DNA from: Pseudoscleropodium purum
Lineage: Eukaryota > Streptophyta > Bryopsida > Hypnales > Brachytheciaceae
NCBI GenBank assembly: GCA_963969395.1
Contig: OZ017801.1
Span: 5,768,501-5,832,500 of the forward strand
Direction: 5' to 3'
DNA length: 64,000 nt
Of the stretch, positions 46,560 to 58,601 are shown piece after piece. Every line of letters begins with the position of its first letter. The first letter of the stretch is position 1. The notes below the pieces were generated by a model, which searched no databases, was not told the origin of the DNA, and was given only the letters and a program-made list of their open reading frames with translations. The position numbers were made by a program, and so were the translations under genes.

Positions 46560-48053
46560 ATGCCGAAGGGGAAGAAGAAGGTTGCGAAGCTTAAACATGG
46601 AGAGGGACCATCGAACTTGGAAGTAGCTCGCCAAAGTCCTTCGGAAGAATGCAAGAAATTCATGATCGAGCGCATCGTTCAATTTTATGAATCGGAAACA
46701 ATATTGTCTTTAGACAATAAGTACATCAGATATCAAGAGGAGTGCGTGTCTAAATTCAAGGTAGACATGACACAGATGTTGTTGGATGCATTGAATGTGG
46801 TGAAGTGGCATGATGAAATGCATAAAACGTACTTCACCAAATGTTTGGAGAACAAGGTTCATGACGCTTTGTGGAATTCCAAAGTCATTTTGGTTAAATA
46901 TGGCAAAAAATATCGACCCAATGACGCCTAGTTTGAAGAAGTGATTCTGAAAGCGGACTTGTTTAGGGGGCGATGTGCTCCATTCGCCAAAAAGCACAAT
47001 CGAGTTGGTTCAATTGGTTAGTGGAAAAGCAATGATGGAGTTGCTGAAGCGGAAAGGACCAAACGGCACCTCATAGCACTTCTAGATACAGCACGCGTGA
47101 TTGCTGTTGATGATAGAACGATGAGAGGTGGATATGCAACGATTCGAAAGGTTCGTATTGAAGGATGTCCAGGAATACTTCCTTATTGGGAGTTTGCGGC
47201 AAAGAAATCCATTCACCACCAAACTCGACCCAATTTTGCAAAGTTAGAATATCAAAACTAATCAATGGCTGTTCGAATTCCACACGCGGGTGTGATACGA
47301 TTTGCTGCAGTGCACGAAACGACGTGTGAAGATTATGCGTATTGGTAGAATGGTGGAACTCTTCGACAAATGTTGAATATAGATAAGGACTATCCAGACA
47401 ACATTCAAATCCGTTTGATGTATACAAATCCAACCGAAGAGGAGGTTATAAAAGCTCACCGTTTAGGGCAATATCGGAAGAAGCGCACAGAGTTGATATA
47501 GGCGTTTATGCATATAATGTATGCAGTGCATCTTGCTAGACATTTGCACAATGATCTTTCTCCGGACAACATCTTGTTGCATTTTCCAGAGAATGAGTCA
47601 TGTGTGTATATTGGAGTTTGCAATTGGGGCATGACCACCTTAGTTTCTCAACCAATGAAGTCTTTGTATACATTCACATCAGCAGATGAGATGAAACAAA
47701 CTTTGCAGAGGAGATGGTGGGTGGATCCACGTATTGCATATTTGTATAAAGCAGGTGCAGATGTGGAAGTCATTCCGATGTATTCACGTAAGTCGGAAGA
47801 GTATGCCATTCGAAAAATTGCTCGGCGGATGAATGGAAACAACATGTCAGAGGCGTATTTCAACGTGCTACAAAAAACACCTAGTGCGATACAATTTGCC
47901 TTTCATGACTTTGCAAAAGTGTTTTATGCTTACTTGAAGTGCATTTCTTCGAAGACTAACGATGAAAATACTAGTTTGGTCCATGTGATTACACGATTTT
48001 CTAATACATATCGTTGGCCAATGCCAGATGAACATTTCCGCCATTTATATTAG
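46560..48053 (+). pseudogene. Gene 3: protein-kinase-like protein with five in-frame stops
   Basis: One frame of 497 codons is kept throughout without frameshift, broken by TAG 46929, TAG 47019, TAA 47259, TAG 47346 and TAG 47499. The Lys-rich start 'MPKGKKKVAKLKHGEG' resembles a nuclear signal. Kinase landmarks follow in the right order: a glycine-loop-like 'RGGYATIRKV' (about 189-198), an 'EFAAKK' Lys (about 215), a hinge-like 'YAYW', stop, 'NGGTLRQML' (about 260-273), the catalytic loop 'HNDLSPDN' (330-337, with Asp332 and Asn337), and 'VCNWGM' (353-358) where kinases have DFG. Asn in place of the metal-binding Asp would normally cripple catalysis; the codon is one G-to-A change from Asp. 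Every stop is a single C-to-T or G-to-A change from Gln or Trp. The family inside the kinase fold is not identified. Confidence 0.7.
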
Positions 48054-48460
48054 ATTGGTAATGCAGAAGTAGTAATTGAATACTTGAATAGGTTATATAG
48101 GCATTAAAAATTAGTTTAGAAATATAGAGTTGGAATGGAAAAAATTATATGTGCAATTAGCCAAATGTGCACAATGTATGGTATTCTACATTAAATTGAA
48201 TACATTTTGCCCATATTGATTATGTTTGTATTTGTGTTGATCTTGATTTTTTAAATAGTATATATATATATTTGAAGTCACAAATTTTTTTAGTTTGCCT
48301 TTTGAAAATGAATTGGAATTTTTTCATAGTTTCAAGACTATCATGGACTTGTGGTCAAACTTTATAATCTTTCAACTTATAAAAGACATTGTTTTAATAA
48401 CAAATCGCGAACCATTGCACTTCATTTAACATTTAATTTTTTAAAGATTAAGGGAGTAAC
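48054..48460. other. AT-rich 3' flank of the kinase-like gene
   Basis: No gene. AATAAA-like and TATA-like words occur by composition. It ends abruptly at the right GC-rich terminal region. Confidence 0.4.
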
Positions 48461-48652
48461 CGCGGGGCAGTTTGGGTAGGGCGGTCGGGGGAAATAGGGC
48501 CGTCTGGATGGACGGGGCAGACAGGCGGGGCGGACGGGGCGGACGGGTAGGTCGGACTAGGCGAACCCGGCGGACGCTACATCCGCCGGGACCGCGAATG
48601 TCAGCGGACGCTGCGGACACAGCGTCCGCGTCCGGACGTCGTGTCAACCCTG
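48461..48652. promoter_or_regulatory. Right GC-rich terminal region of the 11.8-kb element
   Basis: Dense CGGAC/GGGCGG words with two strong palindromes. One is 'ccggcggacg..' facing '..catccgccgg' (about 48569-48592). The other is GCGGACGCTG, six bases, CAGCGTCCGC (48604-48629), a perfect 10-bp stem. Both recur with small changes in the short element at 9084-9379, and the second also in those at 455 and 2274. These are candidate transposase-binding or strand-folding sites; that role is inference. Confidence 0.6.
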
Positions 48653-48660
48653 ATATGCAT

Positions 48661-48919
48661 AGTATTTTATTGTACAAAATACTTTTGTTTACTAGCATTT
48701 GATATAAATATTGAGTAATCACTAATGTGAGTATGTGAGTAAATGAGTATATGACTATGGTTTTATTATTTCAATCAATGTCCCAAATTTTAGTTTGCTT
48801 GTTCATCTAGTAGACTTTACGTTTTTCAATTGCGTTTAACCATTGGTTTAGGGTCCCATGCATTGGTGGAGCATTACTAGTTGTTGATGGCCTAATCTAC
48901 CAACAACTACTAATTGAAG
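48661..48919. other. AT-rich flank of the 11.8-kb insertion
   Basis: Begins 'agtattttatt', which also follows an ATATGCAT upstream of the insertion (36841-36860). The target was therefore a small local duplication of about 23 bp. No gene seen. Confidence 0.45.
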
Positions 48920-49230
48920 ATTAGAAGCATTACAAAATTTTTGAGGCCTCCAAAGGATTGCCAGCTTTTTACTATTGTAGTGTAATTAGGAAAAAAAATA
49001 AAAATAAAAAATTAATTTTTATTCTGAAAATTTGAAATTTGACATGGCATTAGTAGTGCCATGTCAACGTCACATCATATTGACTATTTTTTACTTTTAA
49101 ACATTTTTTTTTTTTAAATTCAAAAAAAAATTATTTTTTTATATTTTTTGTAATTGCAATGTAGGGTGTGCCAAAAATTAAAAACTGGCAACCCTTTAGA
49201 AGCCTTAGAATTTTTGTGATGATTGAGATT
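48920..49230. mobile_element. Foldback MITE of about 310 bp
   Basis: 'ttacaaaatttttgaggcctccaaaggattgccagc' (48930-48965) is the approximate inverse of 49180-49222 ('ctggcaaccctttagaagccttagaatttttgtgat'), and the centre is the palindrome ATGGCATTAGTAGTGCCAT (49043-49061). The arms are diverged, and exact ends and target duplication were not resolved. Confidence 0.55.
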
Positions 49231-51690
49231 TCACTTTCAATCTTCAGAATTGAAGTTTAGGATTTGGAGGATAGATAGAAAATTCTCACTATCTAAATGT
49301 CCCAATGTCACACCCTTGCACATTCTAACTCTAATTCATTGATTTTTTTCACAATTTCAACTTTCATATTGCTACAAAGTGCAAATCCTAGAATTTGTGC
49401 ATAGTTCTTCATCTTTTCTCTTTTACTCACTTGTATGCAATTGTATATTATATGATTGAATGCATTGTGCATTTGAATGCATATTGCACACTTTTGATTG
49501 GTAATTTAGACTTGACCTTCACTGATTTGCAGTTGTAAATTTTAGTGATGTAGTGATTTCATTTGGGTTTTCAATTTTCAATTTAGTGCTTTACAAATTG
49601 CAAGTTTAGATTACCCTTTGCAAAGAAATTTTTTGGCGTGTATTGGACAATTTGCAATTTGGTCATCTATAGTAATTTTGTAGATTTACGATTCTCCTCA
49701 AATGAGCTTTCTTATACCCTACAACTTATTTTTGTTTTCTTTCTCTTGATAAACTTGTTCATTTTGGCATGTTTAGGCTATGGCTAAACAACAAAGATTC
49801 CTTTGTAACTACTACTTCTCCAACTTGCTATCATGCTGTAAAATGCAAGCATTACTTAAGAATATGTATATTCATATTATTTAAGTGAGTTTTGATATTC
49901 ATAATATAATAAAAAAAATGACATCAATTGAAGTGGCTTTACAATGACACCTTTTCATTGTCATGACAAGCAACTTTAAAGAGAAGGATTTACTCAAGAG
50001 CTTCTTTGATTTTGATGTTTTTGTTTTTCACTTTAAATTATACTATATCAAATAGAAGGGTTATTTTGAGTCTCAAGATGAAAAATCTCAATCAAAGTGT
50101 GAATTTAAGTTTTTTTTATTACAAATGGCGGATCAACTTCTATTGCCATAGGATCTTTTATTGTCGCATCCATAGTCACAAAATGAAGTTGAACCATCTT
50201 GACCATCAAAGCAACTTCACGTTGAACAATAATCGCACAAGAATCTTCAACATGACGAACATTAGTAATCTTATTACATATTGGATGTGTTGAGTTCAAC
50301 AACTATAAGGTGATATTTGAAGAATGTTTTAAAGGTTTAAACGACGAATAATATTATCACATAATTAAACCTATCGAGGGAAATTATGGTCACAATCAAT
50401 AGTTAAAGGGGTTAGTCAATTCTTAAACTAAGGCAAATTGTGCAAATTAGTTTCTTACTATCATCATATGCATTCTTAAGTTCTTATAAATAGAGTGATA
50501 TTCTGATTGAAACTCTATTTTTTTACTTCTATTAAATATATGTTAAATCTTAGTTCTTCATTATTTACTTGGTTCTTTTTCTAATATAATTTTGTGTGTA
50601 TGAAGTTGTAGGAGGGAAATATATAAATAATTTGGTTTCTAATAAGTTAGGGACATTTTATCTTCTAATTAGGCGTATAAATTAGTTTTATGGTCAAAAT
50701 TGATGACTAATGAATGTTAGAGGAGCCACATGGTTAAAATATGGGTTGAAGTCTACTTGATTTGTATGGTTAAAGTAGAAGATGAAGTAGAAGAAAAATA
50801 GGGTACTATTCATCGTCTCTGTCATTATTAATTGTAAGGTTCAAATGTTTGAGAAGACATAGTGTGTGGTATTTAAAGAATTTTGAATTGAATTTTTTTT
50901 TTAAATGTATCATGGTGTTGTGTTTGTAAATTGATTTTACTTATTTTATTTAAAGTTGTTAATCAAAAGTTGTGCTAGTTTAAATGAAAGAGATTTATTG
51001 TCTTCTATATAAAAGGTAGAAATTTTGATTGACCATAAAAGATGGATAGATTTTTTGTTTACAATCAAATTTTGAGAGAGTAAAAAATTGTATTAGCTTT
51101 TTATGAAGCTATCATTCATTCTACTTGGAGTTTGTATAAATAAGTTGTGAGTAACGAAGTCAAGAAAAATTTATTACCCTTGATTTTAAAGGCCGAAACT
51201 TTGAGTGGTCATAGAAGTTAAATAGTGAGAGTGTTAGAATGATTTGAAGTTTGAAAAAGAAATAGAAAATTGTATTAGTTTTTCAAAAAGTTATCTTTTG
51301 CTTTATTTAAACTACGGATGAAATAATGGAATTAAATCAAAATTCAACAAAGAAGTTTGGAGTTTGGAGGAGATGGTCTATATGGTTGAAACTTATTCTA
51401 TTTTCATGGTGAAGTTAGATTGATAACCAACAAACCATGAGTTTGAAAGTTTAGGAGCCATTCTTATCAATGGTATCTTGTGGTATGCTATCAATTCTAC
51501 CCGTCTCGTATCCTATGGTTTCTTATCCCTAATTTGACCCATGAACCAACTTAAAGTCCAAACAAAATAGGACAACTAAGAGCAATTTCACAACAATGTT
51601 TAAGATTCAACTACTAAGATTCAAGATTTTATACAACTATGTCTATTTTTGTTCTTAAGTCATTTTTTGTCATAACTAAAATCCCCATGA
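49231..51690. other. AT-rich DNA with no recognised gene
   Basis: Small frames on both strands (for example 50006-50293 plus) have no motif. Nothing else visible. Confidence 0.45.
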
Positions 51691-51699
51691 TTTGCCAAG

Positions 51700-53769
51700 G
51701 CAAACATCTCTCTATACAACATTGCATAAAATGGAATTGGGTGAGTTTGTAGCCTCCGCCTTTGGTAGCTCCAAATCGGTAGATAGTCTAGATATGGATC
51801 AATCCCCCCTTCCAAAGAAGAAATTGTACAAAAGTTGTAGTAAGAACAGTGGGCTATGTAAGTTGAGTGGTTGAATTTTTTTGAATTGGTGGGCAAACTA
51901 TTTTGTACAATTTGTATGGAGAGAGGGGCCACTCAATCTATATACTAAAGAAGAATCAAAAGACTTTAAAGTTTCCATCTTCTTGAACCATACTCGATTG
52001 AATGAACACATGTGAGTTTCCTAGGCATTGCATGGTAGGATAAAAACGTTGGAGAAAGCAATTTTGAACAGCTAGTGTGCTTGCAATGAAGCACTGCGCA
52101 CTCTTTTTTAAGTAGCATATTTCAAAAAGAAGTAGTCCCTATCTTACACAAAATTTCTTACATTATGTAAATTGTTGTTATTAATAAAAGTTTCTATGAC
52201 AATTAGTATGTATCAAAATGAGAAGGTTTGCAATGACCTTGTTTGATGTATTTCAATAGTAACTCAAAAAAAATTATTTGCAAGGTTTGCAACTCCTTGT
52301 TTTATGGCATTATAATTAACGAGTCCATTGACATTAGTATGACTAATTATCTTGTAGTATTTGCAACAATTGTGGAGGAAAGTTTATTTGTAATTCTATT
52401 CATATTTCATAGGCCTATTACAAATTGAAGGCTACAAGAAGGATGTTGGTGTGATTTGGTTTTTCATCTTTGAAACTAGGGCATGAACTTATGCAAGTTT
52501 GTGGTGTTTAGCATCAATAGATTGAGGATAATGGTCAGCTTTTGTAATAGCAGTGTAGCAAGGTTATGAAATGAGGTGAACCCATTCCTCTTGGCTTGTT
52601 ACTATATAACACATTGCATGAATCTTGCAACCCTCAATACAACAAAAGTGTCAAACTGCAAACTAATCTTAGGTGAGGTAAATATACTTTTAAATTTCAT
52701 TTCTTCTTTGTTTAAGAAGTTCAACAAATGCAAGCATTCAATGATGGCCTTACATGATGAATTTTTGGATGCTAAAAAAACAATGAAGTGGTATCATAAG
52801 ATCTATTGGCTCAACAAATGGTGTGTTACTACGCTTCATGATTCCTTTGAATCAATGCCGATTTTTTTCCATAATGTGGATGATAGCGATACAATTCAAG
52901 CTAAGTTAGTATTAGAGAAACTGAGTCAATTCAAGTATGTTTACATCTTGTATTTTCTTGTTGATGTTCTTCATTGCTTAGCCATGGTACCAAAATTTTC
53001 AACTAAAATTTGTGGATGTGAATATCATTAGTAGTATAGTTTGAAATGAGATTGCTCAAATTATCATGATGTTCATTGTTGAGTCTTGTGACTTGAATGT
53101 TAATACTTTCAATGAAGACAAAAATTTCTATATCTTGCTAAAATATAGCCCTCACAATGGTTATTTTCAGAGGCTATAGTTTGAGGTAAAGGTAAATATT
53201 TCCATGAATTTGAGTTGCACTAGTCTAGGCTAGGTACAAACCTCAAAGAGACATTGGCATTTAAGAAGTCCTTTGCAAAGGTTGTTTGTATAAGGTTGAA
53301 TGCATGTTTTAGGAATAATGATGTGATTTCTTGTTTCAAAATCTTAAACACTATTAACATGCTACCAAGGTAGGTGGACTTGCAAAATTAGTGCCTTGTT
53401 GAATAAGAGACTCTTTTGGCCCATTATGGAGTAGATTACTCGCATAGAGGCTTCTATCTCCTTCCCTCTATTGATGTGGTAGTATGTAAACATGAGTTTC
53501 TAACTTTTGAACTCCAATGTACTACAGAATAGGCAGAAAAAAAATTTCAAAACCTTGTGGGGTATGATAGGAGAATGTGTTTCATAATAGCTCATATGCA
53601 ATGTGTTTCAATATCAACTTGTGAGTGTATTTTCAATGTACAAAATTTAATTAAAAAACAAGTTAGAAATAGGTTGGATAATACAAATCTAGAAGCAATG
53701 TTGCAAATTGTATTGGAGGGACCAAATGAGGACGTTGATGATATTATTTGTGATGCTATTTTTCTTTAG
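51700..53769 (+). pseudogene. Second hAT transposase pseudogene, with C-terminal dimerisation domain
   Basis: Plus-strand pieces in order. 'KKKLYKSCSKNSGLCKLSG' lies near 51820. A block near 52300-52425 includes 'ESIDISMTNYLVVFATIVEE', a degenerate version of the catalytic 'D.STDIS...' segment. Near 52574-52650 is 'NPFLLACYYITHCMNLATLN', matching 'P.....HC.AHR.NL' with His and Arg changes. Near 52870-52990 is a segment ending 'FLVDVLHCLAMVPKF'. The hAT dimerisation block 'STCECIFNVQNLIKKQVRNR' followed by 'LDNTNLEAML' lies near 53606-53705 (normally 'CERGFS..N.IKTK.RNRL'). The type resembles KIAA1586-like hATs. Stops and frameshifts make it inactive. No CAGGGTTGAC ends flank it. Confidence 0.7.
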
Positions 53770-56741
53770 AAGAATAACACTAAGTATTGTTTCTTGTATG
53801 CTAATCCATCTTCTTATTTGAATGTTGCAAGTAAACCTAGTGTAAGTAATACATCTTGCTTGTCTAGTGTACTAAAGATTGATGATAGTCTTGGTATGTA
53901 GGTTTCTTGATTTGCAATACTAACCATACTAATTAGTCTATAAAAAATCCTTGGATCCTCTTTTGAATCCTTGTATTTTTTGAAGGCTACATCCTTGGCC
54001 CTAGGATGGTAGGATCTTGGCTAGGTTCAACTCTTGCCAAGGATATTTAGAAGTGAAAAAAAGCTACTTGGAAGTAAAAAGAATCCTACAAAATACAAAA
54101 CTAGACCCATTTTCCACATTCCAAAAAATTGACAAATGCAAAAATAAAATTTTGGCAAATTGTCTAATTACATTAGGAAATGAAAGATCTCAACCGATAA
54201 AATTTTTATTGTGTTGGTCGACTATTGGTAAAAAAAAGAAAAATTGAGTAAGCTTTTAGAAGCTAAGAAATTGTTTATTTTGTATATAGAACTCTGCGGA
54301 CATTGTTATAAAGAACAAACTTTGAAATTGATTGACAACGCATTTGGCTCTAGTTGTACTATTGTAGGCATATTCAGTCAGAATTACTTCACTCTTAAGA
54401 CTTTTCATTTGACATGGTGCATGATGAGTGGGAGTTGACAAAAAAAATAGCCAAAAAAATAGTCTCATGCTTTTTTTGGCAAGATTAAAGCTTGTTAGAA
54501 AATCCTATAGCACTTTTGAATTCAAGAGAATATATAGCAAAGCAAGATCTATGTTTGTTTTTTCCATTTGGTGGATTTTTGCTTCAAATGCTTGCTATTT
54601 GTAAAGTCTTTTAAATTCATTTTTAGATAGTATTTTAGTTGGTTGAAATATATTCTCTTTTATATTAGGCAATTATTAAAATGGACTCTTTTTAAATTTT
54701 AATGCTAGGCAATGGCCACATTGAAGTCTTTTGAACCATGAGGTTATTGCCAAATGTTCATTTTTGAAAACCATGAAAGTTGCCACCTTCACTACATTTT
54801 TCTCAACTCACATAGCAATGTTATTTGTCTATTTGAGAAGGCTTACAACAAAAATACATAAATAAAACAATAATGTTTCTAAAAAGTCAATTTTGTTTCA
54901 AGTAGTAATTGTAGCCAATCATACCACAAAAAAAATATTATTAGGGTCACCTACTTTATACTTCCTAAACAATTGAAAAATGACTCACTCTAGCTATGCT
55001 TTTGTACTCCTCTTTAAAATTTAAGATTTGATCTTGTCTTAAAGAATATCCATTTGCCTTGTATTTACAATGTCCATAATACATAATGAACTCAAATATC
55101 CTTTGTAAATGTGTAATTTGAATTTCTTGATTTCAAAAGGATTTTAAAATCTTGGACATCCATTTCCATTTGAAGTTGTCTACCTTTTGTATCATGCCTT
55201 TATCATCAAAGAAAAATTCAAAGGTCCTTGTATAGATCCAAATTTTATTCCAATGTATTTCAATCTTCTTTAAACGATTATAAATTCATATTTGATGGAT
55301 TGCTTGTCACTATAGATGTGGTATAAACACAAGAAAGTCTAAGTCTTTACTTATTGTTACTACCATCATCTACTTCTATTAAGTATTAGAATTATGGGTC
55401 TTGAAGACTAGATCTTAAGACTAAAGTTGGTATTGTAGTTGCTTAGTAGACAAGAGTTTCATTTCAAAATAATTTGATCTCCATAGTAACTTGCAAAAAA
55501 TCTCCATGTTTTAAACTCATTAATAGTTGTTGCTCCCTTCAATTTGAAGTAAAGATTAATTTGGGTCTTTATGATAGTTGTTGCTCAACCTCCTACTTAA
55601 TTTGGGTTTCAATAGAAGTTGTTGTCTAACCTTTAACTTGAAGTCAAGTTGAATTTGGATTAATCATTATTTTAGTTCAAATATTTAGTTAGCATAGTAA
55701 CATTGATTACCTTTAATAACTTCTTCAATACAATCCAACTTCTATATTGTTACTTTCTCAAATATGTAAGATTATTTGGAGCATGTATAACTTCTATATC
55801 TTTACAATTCATATATGACAAATAGAATGTTCAAATAGAATGGAATATGGGCATACTTATTATAAATAACTATTTTTTAGAATTTTATGCATGCTAGAGA
55901 TGAAGGACCAAGTACCCCATTATCATAGAATGACTAACTTTGATACTAAAAGTGTGGATAAAAATCTTGCTACCTACATTAGCCAAGGACTTGACCACAA
56001 GGTCTTGCATATGTACATTACATGTGTAGTATACCACTTTGTTTGATATATATTAATACAAATTGAATCAATTGTAAGATTTGTTTTGTTGTAAAAATGA
56101 AACCATTTTTTTATATGAATATAAAATTGATGAGAAAAAAATGATTTAGTAAACTTCTACTTTAGAAATAGTTTTGACATATGACAAACTTGACTAAAAA
56201 GATAACCTAGGCCTTAAGATCAACTTTGGATCCATTGTGTAGTCATTTGGCTAGTCTACAAATTGCAAGCCCTTGATTGTACTAGTGTTTATTGCAATTT
56301 AACCATTATATGCTTTATGTTTCAAACCATTTTGACAAGCATTTTGCTTCAACTATAACTTGTATACTCTACAATTCAAGACTAGAGGTGCTACAAAGAA
56401 ATTTTGGCCCAATCAATGAAACAAACATTGAAAAAGTCAATATCAAATCAAAATAGAAAAAATAGATTTATAACAACCAAAAGACATATGTGATATAATA
56501 ATAAAGGCATAGATGGAAATAGATTCCAAAGGTTTTTTTACAAAGATGAACTTCTAATCAAAAGGTCTCATTCAACAAGCAATGACATGATGTAGGAGTG
56601 TCTTATTAGACACATAAGCACATTATTGAGTCTAGATTATAATTTGGAAGGACACAATGACTATAGTAAGCAATTAGAAATTGTTGTAAGTGAAATAGAG
56701 CTTGAAATTATAGCAAATGCAATTTATTATTTTTCATGTTA
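53770..56741. other. AT-rich DNA with no recognised gene
   Basis: No domain or element ends recognised apart from the short repeat at 55525-55675. The 76-codon plus frame at 54017-54247 and neighbours show no motif. Confidence 0.45.
55525..55675. repeat. Three diverged tandem copies of a unit of about 55 bp
   Basis: 'agttgttgctcccttcaatttgaagtaaag', 'agttgttgctcaacctcctacttaa' and 'agttgttgtctaacctttaacttgaagtcaag' follow each other, each trailing into 'ttgaatttgg(g/a)t'. Confidence 0.55.
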
Positions 56742-57964
56742 CACTATAAGAAAAACAAGTTTTCTGTGATGTCAAGAAAAATGTGCCCTCACATTTTTTG
56801 ACAGGGCAGTTATCAACAATGATGTCATCTAAAATCTATTATAACAAGCATGCAAAAAACATGAAAAATCAAGTGAAAATATGTCTGATTTTGGCATGTT
56901 TTTATTTGACGTCATGAACAATGGAGTTTTTTAAGGTCCTGAAAAGAAGGTACATGGAAGACATATTAAGGATACGTCAACTCTTTTTCAGTGGGCAGCA
57001 CCACATAGGATATGATGTGGCCCCCTAAAGAATATGATGTGGTCAACATGTGAACTTGAAAATTTTAATGCTACTTTTTGAGACATCAAATTAAATGTTT
57101 TTTGAGACATCAATTAGTGCATACCATACCTATAGGGCAAGGCTAACAAAAAAAATTAATTTAAAAATAAAATAAAATTGCAGAATTCACCAAGAATTAA
57201 AGAAAACTTACCGTCTACCATCAAGAGAATTTTTGATGGCAAAATGAAGGAATTCCTTCATTAAAAATTAGAGAGGATGAAGATTACAAAGGCCATATTT
57301 GTATCTATTCTCTGTCCATGGTGAGACAAAAGATATGGGATAAGTTGAATATGGAAACTTGGCTATTGTACTTCTCAACATTGTTTCAAATGTCTAGACG
57401 TTCATTCAAATATTCTAATGTTGTTTTAAGCATCTCAATGTTGTTTTTGACATTGAGATCATGTTGTTTGAGATATCCCATATGGATTGTTTTACTTCCT
57501 ACCACCCTGCTTGTATAAAGGTCATCTCTTTTCATCCATGGTACTCATCCATCCATTTCTTTTTTTTGCAAAATATGCCATGTGGTTGCCTTTCCTCTAA
57601 ATTTTTTACATATAGTCAACATTTTACTACAGACCGCAGTAATTTTATTACCTTATCTATAGTCAAAATGGATCTATTTGTTGATGTGGTAGAAGTGTGT
57701 TTTTTTGAATGTTCTCCAAGAATGCGAAGCATTTTTTTGGACATAAAAAAAAATTGTGTCCGAAGTGATTGATTTTTGGGATGTCTTCAGAGACGTATAT
57801 GTCTCACTTGATGTCTTTGCGTTTTGCATTTCACAGCGGCATGTGTGCGATGTCGTCAAACCAAATTTGCACTATTGTGGGCGTTAATTGCCAAACACAG
57901 TGACATCTCAAAAACATGTTCCATTTTTGGCTAATGACATCTAAAATGTGGTTTTCTTATAGTG
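56742..57964. mobile_element. CACTA-type non-autonomous element, 1223 bp
   Basis: Starts CACTATAAGAAAAAC and ends with the inverse GGTTTTCTTATAGTG; TTA flanks both ends (56739-56741 and 57965-57967). Many 'gatgtc/gacatc' words sit near both ends (56776-56830, 57778-57945), as subterminal repeats. The interior open frames (57318-57518, 57461-57772) have no transposase motif. Confidence 0.9.
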
Positions 57965-58601
57965 TTAAAAAGCTTCATCTAGAAAAAATGTGTTGCTTTT
58001 AGAAATGTGGTAAAAAAAAGACACTGGTTGGAATAAAGATTTTGCCAATTGGAGTACTAGGACAAAGATTATGGTCATGCACAATTACTAGCTATTAAGA
58101 AGACAACTCATAGCAAATCAATAGATGTCATCAATGACTAAATGAGTTAAGGCAAACAAGTAGTAGCAATATTGATTCTCAAATGGAAGAGTTCCACACT
58201 TGACAAAGCAATCATGAGAACAATGTTCAACTCCTTGATGTTGGAGTCAATCAACCTAAAGGTAGCCCATAACAAGAAAAGAGCAACAACAATAAATAAA
58301 TTTTTGAAACCATCTACAAGTTATGTGAATTTACTTCTTATTGAAAAAAATTGTTTTTCATCCATCTAATCTAAAGTTCCATGAACTTGGAGTCAAATGT
58401 GGTTAAGTATAGCTAATCTTAAGGCTAGGGTTGTAGTAAAAGAGATTACCTTGGAGAATATAAAGCAATAAGAAATTGCTAATATATGGGACTATATATC
58501 AAAAGAAGCCTTAGAAAAAAAATAGAAAGCAAAAGTAGTAAAGTAGGTGCAGAAAAGGTTGTAGAAAAAGCAAATGGTAGATTATTTTTGTATGGAAGAA
58601 A
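57965..58601. other. AT-rich DNA with no recognised gene
   Basis: Only a 65-codon plus frame (58172-58369) without a motif. Confidence 0.4.

Larger units (their letters stand above)
36871..48652. mobile_element. 11.8-kb hAT-like transposon carrying three genes
   Basis: The left end CAGGGTTGAC (36871-36880) and right end GTCAACCCTG (48643-48652) are perfect 10-bp inverses. The 8-bp sequence ATATGCAT stands immediately outside both (36863-36870 and 48653-48660). That pairing across 11.8 kb is hard to explain by chance and supports one insertion. The GC-rich terminal regions (36871-37062 and 48461-48652) match the left and right halves of the three short elements in this window. Inside are a coiled-coil/RING gene (minus), a CxxC/Gly-Tyr-rich gene (plus) and a kinase-like gene (plus), each with a CGGAC-rich island next to a TATA box. 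I find no hAT transposase (no BED finger, RNase H-fold catalytic blocks or C-terminal dimerisation domain), so movement probably depended on a transposase supplied in trans. The family name is inferred from duplication length and ends only. Confidence 0.85.

Noticed and set aside
47071..47433. 120-codon minus-strand frame over the kinase-like gene
   Set aside because: The plus frame carries ordered kinase motifs across the same DNA; the minus frame shows none.
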